A stretch of DNA of 64,000 nt from Acinetobacter celticus (GTDB taxonomy: Bacteria > Pseudomonadota > Gammaproteobacteria > Pseudomonadales > Moraxellaceae): the NCBI RefSeq assembly GCF_001707755.1, contig NZ_MBDL01000010.1, positions 43,650-107,649 of the forward strand. Reading direction: 5' to 3'. The position numbers and the translations under genes are program-made. The notes under the pieces were generated by a model. It saw only the letters and a program-made list of their open reading frames with translations. It did not search any database and was not told the origin of the DNA. Numbering within the stretch: the first letter of the stretch is position 1; each line of letters opens with the position of its first letter. Shown here in pieces: positions 18,810-28,157 of the stretch.

Positions 18810-19832
18810 ATGAAATTTACTAATTTTCAAATCGCTTTTAAAAACTTTTCGCGTACTGGGCTTGTCTACAATAACCAGTCCCCGCTCTCATCCTTTTATA
18901 TTTTTATCGACTCAGTGCTACGTGGCATTGGACAAGTCATGTTACAAAACAATAGCTATACTGGCTTATTGTTTTTGATGGGTGTTTTTTACAACTCCTT
19001 ACTTCTTGGTTGTGCGGCTTTACTGGGGTCAGTCGTCAGTACACTAAGCGCAAAGTTACTGGGTGTTGAACGCTCTAGTCTTGAAGCAGGTTTATTTGGT
19101 TTTAATGGCGTACTTGTTGCTATTGCACTACTCCATTTTCTTGAACCATCATGGATCACTTGGGGTTATGTCGTTTTAGCATCTGCAAGTAGCACCGTGA
19201 TTATGGCGGCCATGTTAAACATTGTAAAAACATGGAACATTCCAACACTGACTGCGCCCTTTGTCTTAACAACCTTATTATTTATATTAGCCTGTGCCCG
19301 TTTTGGGCAACTTCATTCCACTGGCACACTACCTAGTGCTGGACTACCTAGTACTGTCATAAATGTTGAAGGTATTGTTACGCTATCTACAATTTTGGAA
19401 GGGCTCTTAACAGGTATTTCACAAGTATTTTTTCAGGGTAGCGCAATTACTGGGCTTTTCTTTATTGCAGGCTTACTTATTAGTTCGCGAATTATATGTT
19501 TAGCTGCAATTATTGGATCATTGCTTGGTGCATTGGTCGCTTGGGGAATGGGAGCGGCAGAGCCAGCAATACGGGCCGGTGCTTTTGGGTTTAATAACGT
19601 ACTCACAGCTATTGTGTTTGGTGGGGGGATTTTTATGCTGAATAAATCAACCATCATTTACGGAATATTAGCAGTGATTATAACTTCCTTTGTCTACGCT
19701 GCATTATCTGCGGCTTTAGAACCTTTGGGTATGCCTGCAATGACGTCTGCCTTTATTTTAGTTGTTTGGTTATTTATTTTGGCTGCTCCGTACTTTTCTA
19801 ATCTTAAGTTAAAGCCATCTTCTGGCGATTAA
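18810..19832 (+). CDS. Urea transporter (UT family)
   Basis: A 340-residue integral membrane protein made of two homologous halves, as in UT-B/dvUT urea channels. Each half has a pore motif: IPTLTAPF near residue 149 and MPAMTSAF near residue 310, and each has an AG-FGFN segment (AGLFGFNGV, AGAFGFNNV). It should allow passive urea entry. No urease gene is in the window. A strong terminator follows 53 bp after the stop. Confidence 0.88.
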   Translation: MKFTNFQIAFKNFSRTGLVYNNQSPLSSFYIFIDSVLRGIGQVMLQNNSYTGLLFLMGVFYNSLLLGCAALLGSVVSTLSAKLLGVERSSLEAGLFGFNGVLVAIALLHFLEPSWITWGYVVLASASSTVIMAAMLNIVKTWNIPTLTAPFVLTTLLFILACARFGQLHSTGTLPSAGLPSTVINVEGIVTLSTILEGLLTGISQVFFQGSAITGLFFIAGLLISSRIICLAAIIGSLLGALVAWGMGAAEPAIRAGAFGFNNVLTAIVFGGGIFMLNKSTIIYGILAVIITSFVYAALSAALEPLGMPAMTSAFILVVWLFILAAPYFSNLKLKPSSGD

Positions 19833-19884
19833 TATCGTAAGAAATAGACATTTCCCTCGATCTAAAAGAATGTTTGTTTAACCT

Positions 19885-19918
19885 AAAAAAGACCACGCTA
19901 AATAAAGTGGTCTTTTTA
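19885..19918 (+). terminator. Terminator after the urea transporter gene
   Basis: Arms AAAAGACCAC and GTGGTCTTTT around a 10-nt loop, followed by a T-run, 53 bp past the stop codon. Confidence 0.85.
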
Positions 19919-19940
19919 CTTCACCCAATTCATAAAATAA

Positions 19941-19977
19941 AAAACCGTTCCAGTACGCTGATGACTAGAACGGTTTT
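19941..19977. terminator. Second hairpin downstream of the urea transporter gene
   Basis: Arms AAAACCGTTC and GAACGGTTTT with an internal CC/A mismatch and two more pairs, around an 11-nt loop. It has A- and T-flanks in both directions and may serve the convergent minus-strand gene at 20098-20370 as well as backing up the first terminator. Confidence 0.6.
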
Positions 19978-20097
19978 CCTTATAATTCAACGCAACAATA
20001 ACAGGTTCTTTAATTTCTACTACAGCGCGACCTAAAATGACATAAAACCCCAATAGGCGCATCCCACCAAAGATAACTTTATTTTAAAAATGAGTAT

Positions 20098-20370
20098 TTA
20101 TGAATCTATTTTTTTAAAAGCCCAATCTAAAAAATCCTTTTTATTAAAAAAGTTTGGTGCCGTAGTCGCAAATATAGTTTGAACCTTTCCATTAAAAACG
20201 CCCTTATAGCTAGAAGGTTTTACAGCATCAAATGCTATTGGGTCTGCCTCATGTAAGGCACTAAAGAACATCTTTAATTGTATAAAATGGCTTTTAGAGT
20301 CAATTTCTGGCATTTCTACAACAAAATTATAAATTTGTTCTAATATAAATTTTGGGCTTTTGTGTGACAT
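20098..20370 (-). CDS. Hypothetical protein, 90 residues
   Basis: A small soluble, mildly charged protein with no signal peptide, membrane segment or known motif that I recognise. Predicted mostly helical in the first 50 residues. It has a normal ATG, and AGGAAAG lies just upstream as ribosome site. It is isolated, with AT-rich gaps on both sides, which suggests a singly transcribed accessory gene. Confidence 0.55.
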   Translation of the reverse strand: MSHKSPKFILEQIYNFVVEMPEIDSKSHFIQLKMFFSALHEADPIAFDAVKPSSYKGVFNGKVQTIFATTAPNFFNKKDFLDWAFKKIDS

Positions 20371-20695
20371 TTCTTTCCTAATTATTATAAATTAATATTT
20401 AAATTATAATTTTCATTAAAAAAAATGCACTGACCTTTTCTTACAACATGTATAAATAGCTTGTTTTTCATACACAAATATGATCAATCGCGTCAAATTA
20501 TCAAGAAGGGTTTTTTATTCTTGCTCAGATGCTTGGGGACAGCCATAACCAAGATCAATATAATTTTTTCCATTTCTATCATAAATACCGGCAACAAGAA
20601 GAATTTCTCTGATTACTTTTAATTTTTGTACTTTCTAAATTAAAAAATAATGTTATATTATTTGGATAATTAAACTTTAGTGTGGGGTATATCTC
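20371..20695. other. Intergenic stretch with a possible gene fragment
   Basis: About 325 bp, AT-rich. On the minus strand, 20515-20634 is an open stretch of 39 codons ending in GCPQASEQE and a stop, with the protein-like run YDRNGKNYIDLGYG. It has no start codon and could be the C-terminal stub of a deleted gene. Nothing else is evident. Confidence 0.3.
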
Positions 20696-20875
20696 ATGCA
20701 AAAAAGTATATGTTTAATACTTACCATTTTCTTAACTATTCTAATCTTAGCTTGTCTTAGCGCATGGATTTATTCAAAAGATATGTTCTTTTTAGGTGTT
20801 GGAGTATTATTAACTATAGCTTTAATTTTAGTTGGACTAGAGTTAAAGAAAATAAAAAAAGACCCTTTTTCCTAG
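20696..20875 (+). CDS. Small membrane protein, 59 residues
   Basis: An ATG-started frame encoding two predicted membrane helices (about residues 5-25 and 31-48) and a basic tail KKIKKDP. The first helix contains a Cys after LILA, so a lipoprotein is conceivable, though the rest is too hydrophobic for that to be likely. I do not recognise a family. TGTGGGG upstream is a weak ribosome site. Real coding status is supported only by the strong hydrophobic periodicity. Confidence 0.45.
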   Translation: MQKSICLILTIFLTILILACLSAWIYSKDMFFLGVGVLLTIALILVGLELKKIKKDPFS

Positions 20876-21183
20876 TTGCAGTAACAAGTAAAATTCCCGT
20901 CGCATTCTAGGTGTTGATGGGTTTTTTATATACTGAAATAAGCCAGTCACTCATTCCATTTAGGAATCACGGCGCACTTGATTGTTTTATGCAATAGCCC
21001 ATCGTCTTAAGTTACTATCAACTCGTGCAATATAGGTAAATAGCGACATACGCTCTTTTGAAATCAAATGTGCTGTCATCATCACTCACATAAAAGCCGT
21101 ATTTTGCTCTTTAGGTCTGGTCACAATAAAAACGACATTCCATACATGACTTCATGCAACAGAGTCAAAAATAAGAAGTAAAT
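20876..21183. other. Intergenic stretch without a recognisable gene
   Basis: About 308 bp. Short open stretches on the minus strand are interrupted by stops and have no initiation site. It could be decayed coding sequence but I cannot name a source. Confidence 0.4.
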
Positions 21184-21678
21184 TTAGGCAGTTTCCATCT
21201 CACCGACATGGTGATAAGCACGATTAAAATAAGCAAGACCCTGTTCATGCTCGCCTTGTTGAATCGCGACCACACGACAAATAAAAATAGTATGTGTTCC
21301 GACTTCTTGAATTTGCTCAATCTGACAATCAAAACCCACTAAGGCATCTTCTAAAATTGGTGCGCCAGTTTTTAATTTTGTCCAAGTTCCATGTTTAAAC
21401 CGCTCATCTGAACCCATTTTGGATGAAAATACATTAGAAATTTGCTGATGATGCGCTCCTAAAACATTCACTGTTAAAATTTTATTTTCTATAAAATGTA
21501 TATGTGATCTAGATGCTTTATTCATACAGACCAATAATGTCGGAGGAGTATCAGTGACACTACACACAGCAGATGCAGTAAACCCATGACGACCAGACGC
21601 CCCAACCGTAGTCACAACATTGACTGCACTTGTAAGCAAAGACATGGCATTTTTAAAGTCTGTTGATTGAATCATCAC
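21184..21678 (-). CDS. Flavin reductase family protein
   Basis: A 164-residue FMN-binding reductase of the HpaC/RutF type. Conserved blocks are NVVTTVGASGRHGFTASAVCSV, PPTLLVCMNKASRSH and the LGAHHQQISNVF segment. Such enzymes use NAD(P)H to supply reduced flavin to a partner oxygenase. The gene follows mesX and mesD on the same strand, which fits the oxygen requirement reported for MesD/MesX-type methionine synthesis; the partnership is inferred. It lies 211 bp after mesD, with a long hairpin in between. Confidence 0.85.
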   Translation of the reverse strand: MMIQSTDFKNAMSLLTSAVNVVTTVGASGRHGFTASAVCSVTDTPPTLLVCMNKASRSHIHFIENKILTVNVLGAHHQQISNVFSSKMGSDERFKHGTWTKLKTGAPILEDALVGFDCQIEQIQEVGTHTIFICRVVAIQQGEHEQGLAYFNRAYHHVGEMETA

Positions 21679-21725
21679 TTTACTCCTAAGTCCCTAAATG
21701 AGAACCTTACTTTTTTCTGTATTTT

Positions 21726-21758
21726 GATATCTCACATGATTTTGTCACGTGAGATATC
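21726..21758 (-). promoter_or_regulatory. Long hairpin between mesD and the flavin reductase gene
   Basis: A 13-bp stem, GATATCTCACGTG with CATGTGAGATATC (one wobble), around a 7-nt loop. No T-run follows, so it is not a standard terminator. It may stabilise or process the transcript, or act as an operator for a separate promoter of the flavin reductase gene. Confidence 0.45.
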
Positions 21759-21889
21759 TTCTAAATGGGTTTTGGGTAGAAACCGATGCTTCTTCTTCAT
21801 GAAGTCATGGGTATGCGATTTAATCAGAAATTTCCGACTAAACCGACCACCCTTACACATCATTATTTTGATCAGTACTTTAGTAAATA

Positions 21890-22918
21890 TTAAGCCGATA
21901 GCTCTTTTCGAACAATTTCCGCACCTGCACTTAAAGCATTCAACTTGCCTCTTGCCACTTCACGAGCTAAAGGTGCCATACCACAATTAGTTGAAGGATA
22001 AAGCTTGTCAGCATCTACAAACTGAAGTGCTTTACGTAAGGTATTCGCAACTTCTTCAGGTGTTTCAATACTATTGGTTGCGACATCAATCGCACCAACC
22101 ATCACTTTTTTACCGCGAATGAGTTCAATCAGATCCATCGGCACACGAGAGTTTTGACATTCGAGTGAGATGATATCAATTTTAGATTGTTGTAGCTTCG
22201 GGAATGCTAGCTCATATTGACGCCATTCTGAACCTAAAGTTTTTTTCCAATCTGTATTGGCTTTAATACCATAACCATAACAAATGTGTACGGCAGTTTC
22301 ACATTTAAGGCCTTCAAGTGCACGCTCTAAAGTCGCAACACCCCAATCATTCACTTCATCAAAGAACACATTAAATGCAGGTTCATCAAACTGAATAATA
22401 TCTACACCCGCAGCTTCTAATTCTCTGGCTTCTTGATTTAGAATTTTGGCAAATTCCCAAGCCAGTTTTTCACGGCTTTTATAATGACCATCATACAGCG
22501 TATCAATCATGGTCATTGGGCCTGGTAAAGCCCATTTAATTGGTTGATCTGTCTGACTACGTAAAAACTTAGCATCTTCAACAAATACAGGTTTTTGACG
22601 ACTTACTGCACCAACCACTGACGGCACACTCGCGTCATAACGATTACGAATTCGAACTGTCTCACGCTTTTCAAAATCAACGCCATCAAGGTGCTCAATG
22701 AATGTGGTGACAAAATGTTGACGGGTTTGCTCACCGTCGCTAACAATATCTATTCCTGCATGTAGCTGTTCTTGCAATGACAAACGTAAAGCATCTTGTT
22801 TCGCTTCAATCAATTGCTCACCTTCTAATTTCCAAGGTGACCAAAGTTTCTCTGGCTCTGCAAGCCAAGACGGTTTTGGTAAGCTACCAGCTGTTGATGT
22901 CGGGAGTAAAATTGTCAT
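21890..22918 (-). CDS. mesD: Core methionine synthase MesD (MetE C-terminal domain type)
   Basis: A 342-residue protein equal to the catalytic C-terminal barrel of cobalamin-independent methionine synthase MetE, with no folate-binding N-terminal half. Zinc-ligand candidates are His and Cys in VHICYGYG, Glu and Cys in SLECQNS, and Cys in STNCGMAP. The homocysteine-binding Asp is in IIQFDEPAF. Core-MetE proteins next to DUF1852 are the MesD family, described as folate-independent and oxygen-dependent. It is 32 bp after the DUF1852 gene. Gene name is given from this neighbourhood and domain content. Confidence 0.8.
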   Translation of the reverse strand: MTILLPTSTAGSLPKPSWLAEPEKLWSPWKLEGEQLIEAKQDALRLSLQEQLHAGIDIVSDGEQTRQHFVTTFIEHLDGVDFEKRETVRIRNRYDASVPSVVGAVSRQKPVFVEDAKFLRSQTDQPIKWALPGPMTMIDTLYDGHYKSREKLAWEFAKILNQEARELEAAGVDIIQFDEPAFNVFFDEVNDWGVATLERALEGLKCETAVHICYGYGIKANTDWKKTLGSEWRQYELAFPKLQQSKIDIISLECQNSRVPMDLIELIRGKKVMVGAIDVATNSIETPEEVANTLRKALQFVDADKLYPSTNCGMAPLAREVARGKLNALSAGAEIVRKELSA

Positions 22919-22950
22919 CTTTAAATCTTCTATTATCTATTTAAGGTAAA

Positions 22951-23943
22951 TTATGCAGCTTGATGTTGAACGGTGTAGCTTGTAGCCCATTGCTCAAGAA
23001 TATTTTGATACGGCTTGATAAAGTTTTCTTCAGTCCACTTGCCTTGTTTAACTGCTAACTGACCACGTTCAACACGGTCATATACAATTTGTGTTAATGA
23101 GTAATCTGGGTAATCTAGACTTGCTTGATAGACTTGCGCCGCTGATGAGTTTGCATTGTAAATTTCAGGGCGATAAATCTTTTGGAACGTTTCCATGGTA
23201 CTAATTGCACTGATGAGCTCAAAATCGCTGTAATCACGCAGTAAATCACCCGCAAAATAGAATGCTAAAGGTGCAGCACTACCTTTCGGCATAAAAAAGC
23301 GAACCTGTAAACCCATTTTATGGAAATACTCATCGGTACGTGAGTATTCATCTTGTTTATACTCAACCCCTAAAACAGGATGCTCATTGGCAATGCGGTG
23401 ATACTTCTTCGCCGTTGAAACACTCAAGCAAATGACAGGCTGTTGATTAAACTCTGCTTTAAAAGTCTCTGAGTTCACTAAGTATTGATACAGCTTGCCA
23501 TGTAAATCACCAAAACCTTCAGGTGCGTACGAAGTCGAGTTTGCTTGATTATGTTCTTTAAGCACCACGCTGAAATCGTAGTCACGTACATAAGATGAGA
23601 AGCTATTACCAATCATGCCCTCAATACGTTGATTGGTGTGATGATCAGTAATCGTGCTTTTAAGCATCTCAATGATCGGGAAAGTTTTACCATTACCTTC
23701 AATATCCAAGTCCACAGAAATAATGTCTACTTCAACTGAATAACGGTCTGCTGTTGGATTATCCCAATGTGCTAAAGCGTTAAAACGGTTATTGATCATC
23801 CGTAGTGTATTACGTAAGTTTTGTTCACGACTTTCGCCACGAGCTAAATTGGCAAAATTAGTGGTGAGACGTGTGCTATCTGCCGGCTGATAGTTTTCAT
23901 CAAAACGAATTTTTTTAATTGAACATGCGAACTGATTACTCAT
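22951..23943 (-). CDS. mesX: MesX, DUF1852 protein required for MesD
   Basis: A 330-residue DUF1852 protein. The N-terminal region has the typical stretch TTNFANLARGESREQNLRNT, and the middle has HHTNQRIEGMIGNSFSSYVRDYDFSVVLKEHNQ-type conserved residues. DUF1852 is genetically required with MesD for methionine synthesis; its own chemistry, possibly methyl-donor generation, is not settled. I choose ATG 23941-23943 (MSNQFAC) with GGGGAAGAG upstream; an in-frame ATG lies 16 codons further up. It is the first gene of the mesX-mesD-flavin reductase run. Confidence 0.8.
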   Translation of the reverse strand: MSNQFACSIKKIRFDENYQPADSTRLTTNFANLARGESREQNLRNTLRMINNRFNALAHWDNPTADRYSVEVDIISVDLDIEGNGKTFPIIEMLKSTITDHHTNQRIEGMIGNSFSSYVRDYDFSVVLKEHNQANSTSYAPEGFGDLHGKLYQYLVNSETFKAEFNQQPVICLSVSTAKKYHRIANEHPVLGVEYKQDEYSRTDEYFHKMGLQVRFFMPKGSAAPLAFYFAGDLLRDYSDFELISAISTMETFQKIYRPEIYNANSSAAQVYQASLDYPDYSLTQIVYDRVERGQLAVKQGKWTEENFIKPYQNILEQWATSYTVQHQAA

Positions 23944-24649
23944 TGTGATCTCTTCCCCTAATTTCTGCGATAAAACCTGAATTTTTTTCATGTTCTTTCT
24001 AGACTTTCCAATTTTATGTTTAGATCCTTCTACCCAATTGTATTCCCAGTCTTTTCGGACTTGAACCTGATGGTTAAATTAAGAATCAACTTCAATATGG
24101 TCGATAGTTAAGAACATGGTGTAATTTATACCCCAATCAACACATGAATAAAAATGATTTAATCTCACAAGTAAGTGAACAAAATTCATGTTTAAGTATT
24201 CTGTCGTATTAAGAATGAATGATGTGGCTATCATATTTTACAAAAGCTGATTTTTTCACTAAATGAATAACCTTATGAACAGAGCTATTCATACTTGTGC
24301 AGATGCAAATTATTGGATAAGTCAGTCACTGAATTAGGTGGTATATCCCGTCCTAGAATATGGAAAAATTTATACAAATAACGACCTAATTCTTGGGTAA
24401 CTTAAGCCATAGATATTTTAACAATAAAATGAGTAATTTTTATGCACAAATTCTTGGTCAAAAAGTATTGATAATTGAAGGAAATGACTCGATTGAATTT
24501 AGTCATATAAATTTCGAGAATACTACTTTTATTGGGAGTACTAGCAATGTTGGTGGCAATTCAAGCCATAGAAAAGCACCCTTCAAATTAGACTAAAAGT
24601 GTCCAACTTTCGGGGTGCGAATCACAAGCTGTAATTTTACTATTATTTA
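23944..24649. other. Long intergenic region upstream of mesX
   Basis: About 700 bp. It should hold the mesX promoter. On the minus strand a small perfect hairpin (AGTC, loop CGAAAA, GACT) lies near 24048-24061. A near-palindrome, GGTGTAATTTATACC on the plus strand, lies near 24119. A plus-strand frame from 24429 to 24596 encodes 55 residues but looks non-conserved, and two short direct repeats (AAGCCATAGA) at about 24406 and 24569 flank it. Confidence 0.4.
24082..24094 (-). promoter_or_regulatory. MetR-like operator upstream of mesX
   Basis: AGAA-N5-TTCA on the plus strand differs at one position from the MetR consensus TGAA-N5-TTCA. It lies 139 bp upstream of the mesX start. A homocysteine-responsive MetR site would make sense for a methionine synthase cluster, but a single short match can arise by chance. 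Confidence 0.3.
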
Positions 24650-26854
24650 TTAAAAATAATAATTCATTCTTAATAAATAATTTCGTGGAGTTCCAGGCAT
24701 TGAATTCGAACGCCAGTATTCTTTATCCGTTAAATTATTTACAGCAATCGTCGCGCCCCACTTGTCATCCTTATAACCAACAGCAGCATCTAATCGTGTC
24801 CAGTCTGGCATTTTTGTCGTATTTTTATCCGATGTAAAATAAGAACCTACATAGGTTGCCCCTAACTCGCCATACCATTTTTCCACAGGTAAATAACGTA
24901 CAAATAAGTTTCCTGTATTTTCAGATATGCCTGATAACTTTTTGCCTTTTAAACGTTCTTCTTCTTTTACAGTTGTACGACTATCACTTTTCCATGTGGC
25001 ATCGGTATAACCATAACCACCTCGCACATAAAGATTATCTAATACTTGACCAATAAAACTAAACTCTACACCTTGAGATTGTTGCTGCTGACCAACTTCC
25101 CAATCATTTGGTCGTTCTATAGCATCTGGTTGATAGCGTATATTATTTTTAGTAATGTCATATACAGAAAGCTGCGTATTTAAGCGACCATCCAACCAAT
25201 CACTCTTCACTCCAATTTCATATTGTTCATTAAATTGAGGCTCAGCATCATATAAGCTTGGATCTATGCTTGTACTCACCCCTAACAAGCCACGGCCACC
25301 ATAAGGTGAGAAGCTTTTACTATAAGAGGTATAAAAACTTTGACTTTCAATAGGTTGCCAAACAAAACCAATATTTGGACTTAAACTGTCATCGCTATAT
25401 GATCGTTTACTCTGATTACGAACATCATTGGTTGAAAAATCATAACTGTCGTAGCGAACACCTAACATTATTTTATATTTTTCATTCAATGAAATTAAAT
25501 CTTGTAGAAAAAAGCTTAAGGAGTTTGCATCAGTTTGACTATGTGAAGTTTCTGCTGGGCGTGAACCATTGAGTGTAGCCCAACCAGAGGATAAAGAGCT
25601 GTCCGAAGTATTGAATGGATTGACATAGCGATAATATAGCCCTGCTTTGTCACCACTTGAATAATTTCCAAGAATTGGCTCTCTTTTTTCATTTGACCAA
25701 TCACTACCGAACATAACTTTATGATCTAAAGCACCTGTTTTAAACAGTCCTGTAATATCAAAGGTATTCATCAACGTTTTATTTGTTGTTTGCTGCCATG
25801 CATAGCTTTGACGGATTTTTCCTTGCCAATCACATTTTTTGCCATCGTTTTGTAACCCCGTAGCTGAGCACCACGTACCACCAAAGAAGTTATCAAAATC
25901 CTGAAAAGATTCACGATGACTTAATGCCCAATGAAAATTCCAATTCGGTGCAAATTCATATTTCAGATCTGTTCTAACGGATTTGGTTTCATCGACAATA
26001 TTATCATTGCTTCCAGCAAAACCTGTTTTAATAGAAACGCCTGAAGGCAAGTTCTCATAACTTGGCCCACGATCAGGTGTTCTGTTTAAATTGTCGTAAG
26101 TAAATTCAGTTGTCCAAAGCAGTTTTTCATCATCACTACGATAAGTTACACTTGGCGATAACATTTCTTGCTTAAAGCCAATCCCTGAACGAAAACTATT
26201 GGTATCCGATTTTTCTCCGACTAGACGAATAGCCCAGTTATAATCAAGTGCTTTATTAATATCAATGGTTCCCCCCACGTTGTCATAAGATCCAACGTAA
26301 GCGCCTACCGAACTGTTTGAATCAAAATTAGCAACTTTAGTCACCATATTGATCACACCGCCACCAGCACTTCTTCCATAAAGTACAGATGCTGGACCTT
26401 TTAAAATTTCGATCCGCTCAACATTTGCTGTACTGCGTCGATATTGACCACTTTCACGGATGCCATCTCGATAAATATCGTTAGTATCAGCATTGAAACC
26501 ACGGATAGAAATTCCATCATTTCTAGTATCATAACTTGTTGAAACACCAGGTGTTCCTTGTAACATCACACTCAGATCGTTTGCGCCATATAATTTATAT
26601 TTAGAAACATCAAGCGTATCAACAGTTTGAGGAATATCTTTCTTATCTAAACCATTTCGAGTGACATTCGCTTGTTTATAGTCAACATAAGTTTTTATAG
26701 GGTCTCCCTCTGCCATTGCTTCAATAACAATAGTTGGGAGAGTTGCTGATGCTTTAATATTTACATTCTCTGTATCAGCCAATGTTACAGAAGAGATAAA
26801 AAGAAACCCTGAAGAAATCATCATCAAAGCTAAAGTATTTTTTGCGTAAGGCAT
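24650..26854 (-). CDS. TonB-dependent siderophore receptor
   Basis: A 734-residue outer-membrane receptor with signal peptide (ending near TLADTE), a plug domain (about residues 45-170) and a 22-strand-type barrel ending in the aromatic C-terminal LRMNYYF. Plug motifs RNDGISIRGF, VERIEILKGPASVLYG and GGGVINMVTK are those of ferric siderophore receptors. The likely TonB box is in the short segment after the signal peptide (PTIVIEAM). Which siderophore it binds cannot be told from sequence. A Fur-like box directly upstream indicates iron control. No siderophore synthesis genes are nearby. Confidence 0.9.
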   Translation of the reverse strand: MPYAKNTLALMMISSGFLFISSVTLADTENVNIKASATLPTIVIEAMAEGDPIKTYVDYKQANVTRNGLDKKDIPQTVDTLDVSKYKLYGANDLSVMLQGTPGVSTSYDTRNDGISIRGFNADTNDIYRDGIRESGQYRRSTANVERIEILKGPASVLYGRSAGGGVINMVTKVANFDSNSSVGAYVGSYDNVGGTIDINKALDYNWAIRLVGEKSDTNSFRSGIGFKQEMLSPSVTYRSDDEKLLWTTEFTYDNLNRTPDRGPSYENLPSGVSIKTGFAGSNDNIVDETKSVRTDLKYEFAPNWNFHWALSHRESFQDFDNFFGGTWCSATGLQNDGKKCDWQGKIRQSYAWQQTTNKTLMNTFDITGLFKTGALDHKVMFGSDWSNEKREPILGNYSSGDKAGLYYRYVNPFNTSDSSLSSGWATLNGSRPAETSHSQTDANSLSFFLQDLISLNEKYKIMLGVRYDSYDFSTNDVRNQSKRSYSDDSLSPNIGFVWQPIESQSFYTSYSKSFSPYGGRGLLGVSTSIDPSLYDAEPQFNEQYEIGVKSDWLDGRLNTQLSVYDITKNNIRYQPDAIERPNDWEVGQQQQSQGVEFSFIGQVLDNLYVRGGYGYTDATWKSDSRTTVKEEERLKGKKLSGISENTGNLFVRYLPVEKWYGELGATYVGSYFTSDKNTTKMPDWTRLDAAVGYKDDKWGATIAVNNLTDKEYWRSNSMPGTPRNYLLRMNYYF

Positions 26855-26871
26855 AGGTCAGAAACGATAAA

Positions 26872-26890
26872 GAGAATTATTATCAATTAT
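26872..26890 (-). promoter_or_regulatory. Fur box upstream of the siderophore receptor gene
   Basis: GAGAATTATTATCAATTAT matches the 19-bp consensus GATAATGATAATCATTATC at 13 positions and lies 18-36 bp before the start codon. It would repress the receptor when iron is plentiful. Confidence 0.6.
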
Positions 26891-27046
26891 ATTAACATTC
26901 ACTACAAATTCACAATAGACTTCTGCTAATTTTTTATCAGATATATAGGTTTTAGTTTTGAAATTTATCTAAAATTAACACAATACACCTTATACGAAAT
27001 CACAATGGGAGCCTTAAGCTCCCACTCTGATTAATTTTTTTAAATT

Positions 27047-27316
27047 TTAAGAATGTTGCACTGTAAGTTTTAAACCTAAAGCATTTACTATACGATTGAT
27101 CTTATCAAAATGAGGTACAGAGTCATGACGAAGCGCTTTATAAAGGGCTTCACGTCCAATACCTGCCTCTTTCGCAATTGGGGGCATTCCTCTTGCATGC
27201 GCTAATTCAGCAGGATTATTTTCTTTAAGAACTATATTGAGATACATCACAATATCTTCTTAAGTTTTGAGTGACTCAGCCATATCAAAACTTGGTAAAT
27301 CAGCGACTTTAACCAT
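27047..27316 (-). pseudogene. HigA-like addiction-module antitoxin, interrupted
   Basis: The reading frame from ATG 27314-27316 encodes VADLPSFDMAESLKT, the usual N-terminus of the short antidote family, then hits TAA at 27260-27262. The same frame resumes with EDIVMYLNIVLKENNPAELAHA and the helix-turn-helix GREALYKALRHD. Compared with the family pattern about seven residues seem missing before ARGMPPIAKEAG, suggesting a small in-frame deletion. No toxin gene is found next to it. The second half can be read from an ATG at 27250, but without its N-terminus. Confidence 0.7.
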
Positions 27317-27440
27317 TTTAATTCTCCAATGTTTGCAGGGTTACCAAACGGTGTTAATTTCTTATCTGGAATTTCATAAATAGAGCGTGCCGACATTAGC
27401 TGATTGTCTTTACGATCGACAACAGGTTCAGCAAGTCGCA

Positions 27441-27968
27441 TCACTTACGTAGCTGCGCTGTTGTGCGGTCAAGGGCATTTAAATCTACAGGTGTTTCCCA
27501 CATGACCGATGCATGTGTTAGCACACTACGTATCTGTAGTAATTCGTGAAGAATAGTACTGGGCACCACAGGGCCAACCTTTACTTTCGGGCAATACGTT
27601 TTCCTTAAAGCAACATGATCAGATAAATCCATACTGTTCAATTTCATGATAGACTTTTTAGCAATCGGAAACTTCTTGATTAGCTTTAAAGCATTTACTT
27701 TTGTTTTGCTGTAGACCCCTTCTGTTTCATTCAGATATAAATCTATAGCATCAGAAAGCTTTATGCTTTTTTCGTGTTGATTACCGTTCAAGATGTCTGG
27801 GTTGTTCTCAATTTCGACTTCACGTTTTTTGATCCATTTTTCGGCAACTCGCTTTGTAGTGAAGGTTTTACTTTCTCTAAATGCTGGGTAATCTTTGCGT
27901 TGAATACGAATCACGGCTCTGTATCTCAAAGCCCCGTCTGATAGTGTTCTGGTAAAAATTGAACCCAT
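27441..27968 (-). pseudogene. Phage-type tyrosine integrase, N-terminal fragment
   Basis: A 175-residue fragment comprising the arm-binding domain (RYRAVIRIQRKDYPAFRESKTF) and the SAM-like core-binding domain (about residues 70-175, ending ALDRTTAQLRK). The catalytic domain with the R-H-R-Y residues is absent; the frame stops and is followed by unrelated sequence and the broken antitoxin. The ATG has AAAGGGG upstream. It is a relic of an integrated element whose remainder has been lost. Confidence 0.8.
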
Positions 27969-28157
27969 AAATTTGCCCCTTTCTTGATTTTTCCATTATG
28001 GGGCAAATTAGGGGGCAAATATAATCGGGTTCGCACAGCTAAAGTGGTGTTTACACAGGTTCAAACGTATACTAAGCTATCAATCAAGATATTGTTTTTG
28101 ATAGAAAATTTGTAAATAACTGAAATTTAATAATATTGATATTCAAAGGTGGAACTT

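Noticed and set aside
20515..20634. Minus-strand 39-codon stub ending GCPQASEQE
   Set aside because: Protein-like but has no start codon and no identifiable parent gene; recorded only as a possible remnant.
24001..24100. Partial resemblance of ACTTGAACCTGATGGTTAAATT on the plus strand to the 3' part of a TPP riboswitch
   Set aside because: No CTGAGA element precedes it, it is antisense to mesX, and no thiamine gene lies downstream.
24393..24596. 67-codon plus-strand frame between mesX and the siderophore receptor
   Set aside because: TTG start, no ribosome site, no recognisable motif, and flanked by short repeats; more likely a chance frame.
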